Assembly: GCF_014334015.1 (NCBI RefSeq)
Contig: NZ_CP060488.1
Location: 2,996,501 to 3,060,500 of the forward strand
Direction of reading: 5' to 3'
DNA from: Bacteroides sp. M10
GTDB taxonomy: Bacteria; Bacteroidota; Bacteroidia; Bacteroidales; Bacteroidaceae
DNA length: 64,000 nt
Positions within the stretch are counted from its first letter, which is position 1; each line of letters starts with the position of its first letter. The notes below the pieces were generated by a model. It was not told the DNA's origin. It saw only the letters and a program-made list of their open reading frames with translations, and made no database searches. A program made the position numbers and the translations under genes. Shown here in pieces: positions 61,532 to 64,000 of the stretch.

Positions 61532-62134
61532 TCATTCTTCATTTTTTAAATAATCCGGTTTCTTCTCTTTTCTGTTTACTCCACCAAAGAACTTTTCTAT
61601 TTTCACTTTGCGTTGCAATTGCATCATACCATAATAGAAAGCTTCAGGACGTGGCGGGCATCCGGGAATATATACATCTACCGGAAGAATCTTGTCCACT
61701 CCGTTTACTACGTGATAGGACTTTTTGAAAGGACCTCCGCTGACAGCGCATCCGCCTACGGCAACCACATACTTCGGATCGGGCATTTGGTCATAGAGTC
61801 GTTTCAGTACCGGAGCCATTTTATTGGTGATTGTTCCGCATACCATAATCATATCAGCCTGGCGCGGACTGGCACGTGCTACTTCAAACCCAAAGCGGGC
61901 CATGTCATAACGCGCGGCACCCAGTGCCATAAATTCGATACCACAGCAACTGGTTGCAAAGGTAAGCGGCCACAGTGAGTTACTGCGTCCCCAGTTGATA
62001 AAGTCGTCAAGAACTCCAAGGGCAACGTTTGCTCCTCCTGCATTAAGTTCCTTGACCAACTTTTCCAATGATTCATTGTCGATAAACTCATCATACGGAA
62101 TAGATTTTATTTTTGGCTTTTTGGTTATTTCCAT
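61532..62134 (-). CDS. nuoB: NADH-quinone oxidoreductase subunit B, 200 aa
   Basis: NuoB carries the terminal 4Fe-4S cluster N2. Cysteine ligands are in [20 protein letters not shown] (tandem Cys pair), [14 protein letters not shown], and [20 protein letters not shown]. Its start overlaps the end of nuoA by 10 bp. Confidence 0.97.
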   Translation of the reverse strand: MEITKKPKIKSIPYDEFIDNESLEKLVKELNAGGANVALGVLDDFINWGRSNSLWPLTFATSCCGIEFMALGAARYDMARFGFEVARASPRQADMIMVCGTITNKMAPVLKRLYDQMPDPKYVVAVGGCAVSGGPFKKSYHVVNGVDKILPVDVYIPGCPPRPEAFYYGMMQLQRKVKIEKFFGGVNRKEKKPDYLKNEE

Positions 62135-62475
62135 TCCAAAGCTCCTTTCCTCCAGGCATAAGCAAGACCCAGAACTAAAATGATAAAGAAGAAGAGAACA
62201 CTAATAAGTCCCTGTGGTCCCATGTCGTGCATAACTACTGCCCATGGGAACAGTAAAGCAGTTTCGACATCGAACATCAGGAACAGGATAGCAAACAGGT
62301 AGTAGCCTACGCGAAACTGCATCCATGATTTACCACGTGTCGGTATACCACATTCATAAGCCTCAAACTTTTGCAGATTGTATGAACGGGGAGAAATAGC
62401 ACGCGAAAGAGCTACTACTACACCGACAAAAGCAAGCGCTGTCAGTAAAACAACAACTAAAAATGTAAAATTCAT
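62125..62475 (-). CDS. nuoA: NADH-quinone oxidoreductase subunit A, 116 aa
   Basis: The first gene of the operon encodes a three-helix membrane subunit with [20 protein letters not shown] in the conserved loop and [20 protein letters not shown] with essential acidic residues. The upstream 118 bp is AT-rich; I see no clear -7 box there. Confidence 0.95.
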   Translation of the reverse strand: MNFTFLVVVLLTALAFVGVVVALSRAISPRSYNLQKFEAYECGIPTRGKSWMQFRVGYYLFAILFLMFDVETALLFPWAVVMHDMGPQGLISVLFFFIILVLGLAYAWRKGALEWK

Positions 62476-62593
62476 AATTCAATAGCTGTTTAGATTGAAT
62501 ATTATATAGAAATAAACAATTAATCTATTCGCCCTATGGAGAATAAAACCAACTGTAATAAAAGACGAGTAAAAGAGTCTACTGTACTGTAGG

Positions 62594-62971
62594 CTAAATG
62601 ACAATCTTTCTTAACTCATATATATAATAGGAGATAGGATCATAATAGCACGTTGGGGGATGAGAAGATGAAGAGTGGTACGGTGTTTGAGAATTGTGAT
62701 GTTCCCCGGAAAAGGCAACTGGCAACAGTACGCTTTTATTTGCCGGGACATGCGTGACGTCCGTATGACTCATATCACAAGATTGGGTAGCGTAAAGGTT
62801 ATAAAGACGTTCTAAAGCATTTTGTATCGGACGATCTTGCGACACATAGCATTTCTCCTGCCGATAAGTCGGGGAGGAAACTTTGCACATATCTTCCATT
62901 GCTCCGTTAGTTGCACAATGGATGAGCAAAGCCAATACTAAAAGTAGTCCGAATTTTAAGCTTTGTTTCAT
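62594..62971 (-). CDS. Small exported hypothetical protein, 125 aa
   Basis: The start has a strong AAAGGAGA ribosome site and a -7 box TATATTTG 20 bp upstream. A signal peptide (MKQSLKFGLLLVLALLIHCA) is followed by a polar region with four more Cys residues (one MCKVSS, one EKCYVS, one QSCDMS and one PTCYYD), and a His/Ser-rich stretch (SGEHHNSQTPYHSSSSHPPT). No family is recognised. It might bind metals through these His and Cys residues, which is speculative. It precedes nuoA on the same strand with a 118-bp gap. Confidence 0.7.
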   Translation of the reverse strand: MKQSLKFGLLLVLALLIHCATNGAMEDMCKVSSPTYRQEKCYVSQDRPIQNALERLYNLYATQSCDMSHTDVTHVPANKSVLLPVAFSGEHHNSQTPYHSSSSHPPTCYYDPISYYIYELRKIVI

Positions 62972-62990
62972 CTTTCTCCTTTAACGGCTG

Positions 62991-62998
62991 CAAATATA
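62991..62998 (-). promoter_or_regulatory. -7 box for the small exported protein
   Basis: Minus strand TATATTTG matches TAnnTTTG and is 20 bp before the start codon. Transcription might continue into nuoA. Confidence 0.55.
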
Positions 62999-63233
62999 GA
63001 ACTAATATTTATACTTTTTGCAAAGTCCGAGTGGCAAAAAAGCTTTTTTTAACTCCGCTTCTTTGCGATTCGTTTTTTGGTCGGTACGGTTTCATGAAAA
63101 ATTATTTTAGAATGAGACAAATCTTTCTCTTGTATTTGTTAAAAGATGCAATAAAAAGAACGATTTACTTCCTTTTTTACGAATTACACAAATAAAATAC
63201 ATTTTTTTGCAGACTAAGAAAGAACGCACTAAT

Positions 63234-64000
63234 ATGAAACGCACACTTTGGTTTACATTTTTTCTCTTGAACTCCTTATTTTACCTTTATGCAGGTAATG
63301 AAAATGACTCTTTGTTGAAGGTGTTGGACAAAGTGATTTCTGAACGTTTGGTGTATACACAGAAAAAGGAAACCACCATAAAAGAATTGAAGACAAAGAA
63401 GTCTGGACAGCATACTCCGGAGGATTTATACAATTTGAATAAAGAGATTATCCACCAGTATGAAACTTTTGTCTGCGACTCTGCCGAGCAGTATATTCAT
63501 GAAAATATTGAGATTGCAAAGCGGATGGGAAATAAGGAGTATCTTTTGGAAGAAGAACTTCGATTGGCTTTTACTTATTCCTTATCAGGATTGTTCCTTC
63601 AGGCGAATGACATTTTTAAGTCGATAAAGTGTGCAGATTTGCCCGATCATCTGAAAGCATTATATTGTTGGAATAAGATACGCTATTATGAAAATCTCAT
63701 TAAATATACAGATGACGTACGATTCTCAAATGGATATATTGCAGAGAAAGAAGCTTACCGGGATACAGTGATGAGTATCTTGTTCGATCAGTCCGACGAA
63801 TACAGGAAAGAAAAAGCAGTGAAACTTCAAGATCAGGGTAATACAAAAGAATCGCTCTCAATATTGACCGAGATATATAATAAGCAGGAGCCGGAATCTC
63901 ATGGATATGCTATGATGTCTATGGGACTTGCACGAATCTATCGGTTGATGAAAAATCCTGAACTGGAGGAAAAGTACCTGATACTGGCTGCTATGACAGA
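63234..64000 (+). CDS. DUF6377-type signalling protein, 3' truncated at window edge
   Basis: ATG 63234 opens a frame that has no stop before the window end (255 codons). A signal peptide or anchor (LWFTFFLLNSLFYLYAG) is followed by the family start pattern LLKVLDKVISERLVYTQKKE TTIKELK and by TPR-like helices (EEELRLAFTYSLSGLFLQAN, MSMGLARIYRLMKNPELEEK). Full-length relatives, as I recall, end with a transmembrane helix and a DNA-binding domain. The call rests on the N-terminal pattern. Confidence 0.75.
   Translation, partial: MKRTLWFTFFLLNSLFYLYAGNENDSLLKVLDKVISERLVYTQKKETTIKELKTKKSGQHTPEDLYNLNKEIIHQYETFVCDSAEQYIHENIEIAKRMGNKEYLLEEELRLAFTYSLSGLFLQANDIFKSIKCADLPDHLKALYCWNKIRYYENLIKYTDDVRFSNGYIAEKEAYRDTVMSILFDQSDEYRKEKAVKLQDQGNTKESLSILTEIYNKQEPESHGYAMMSMGLARIYRLMKNPELEEKYLILAAMT

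Noticed and set aside
1..64000. tRNA or rRNA genes
   Set aside because: I looked for cloverleaf-type GGTTCGAATCC words and rRNA cores in intergenic space and saw none; a tRNA scan would settle this.

Overview
This window is chromosomal DNA from a member of the genus Bacteroides (Bacteroidota), most likely a gut species of the B. thetaiotaomicron/ovatus group. Pointers are the DUF4248 / HU-like / amidase cassette, a DUF1573 protein, a non-SusC TonB-dependent receptor, a DUF6377 regulator (partial), an 11-subunit Nuo complex without NuoEFG, signal peptides that end in ...AQ, and promoters with the Bacteroides -7 box TAnnTTTG. The species call is inference from remembered gene content; no search was run.

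Region 1 (1-8500) is accessory DNA. It opens with a truncated phage-replication-like gene (Lin1244/DUF4373 type), a small ORF and a ribbon-helix-helix-like protein. An island of about 5.4 kb follows. Two diverged, inverted, mostly non-coding arms of about 1.1 kb (1838-3024 and 5652-6935) enclose a small gene, an HU-like protein, a 37-aa membrane peptide, an amidase and a DUF4248 protein. Each arm carries palindromes TGCTAGCA spaced by exactly 44 bp (once 56 bp). A third block with a perfect 16-bp stem-loop sits inside the cassette on the left and inside the array on the right. A toxin-antitoxin-like pair and a small membrane protein follow.

Region 2 (8500-15860) is core: a candidate small RNA, then DUF349 protein, mgtE and rsmA on the minus strand, and divergently a flippase-like membrane protein and the dipeptidase pepD. 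Region 3 (15900-21250) is accessory again. It holds two homologous 30-aa peptides, a tyrosine recombinase gene split by a complete-looking group II intron (17549-19475, with reverse transcriptase/maturase), and an overlapping IS91-like transposase with a frameshift at a run of seven G.

Region 4 (21689-30840) holds a 1911-aa alpha-2-macroglobulin-like protein, a DUF1573 protein with meaB, and an EamA transporter. Region 5 (31056-40858) is the most interesting part: an eight-gene operon with its own consensus promoter, long leader and terminator. It encodes a membrane protein, a 1025-aa tubulin/FtsZ-like GTPase, a zinc-ribbon/transmembrane/MORN-like adaptor and five exported proteins of no known function. 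It looks like an undescribed cytoskeleton-to-envelope system.

Region 6 (40900-52520) holds an AAA ATPase + DUF4435 (TOPRIM-like) pair resembling PARIS/OLD defence modules, an MscS channel, an AraC regulator, a 32-bp-arm perfect palindrome, a TonB receptor with a partner lipoprotein, and a large PAS/GAF histidine kinase. Region 7 (52535-62475, minus strand) is the nuoA-B-CD-H-I-J-K-L-M-N operon. The window ends with a small secreted protein and the first part of a DUF6377-type regulator. No tRNA, rRNA or CRISPR array was seen.
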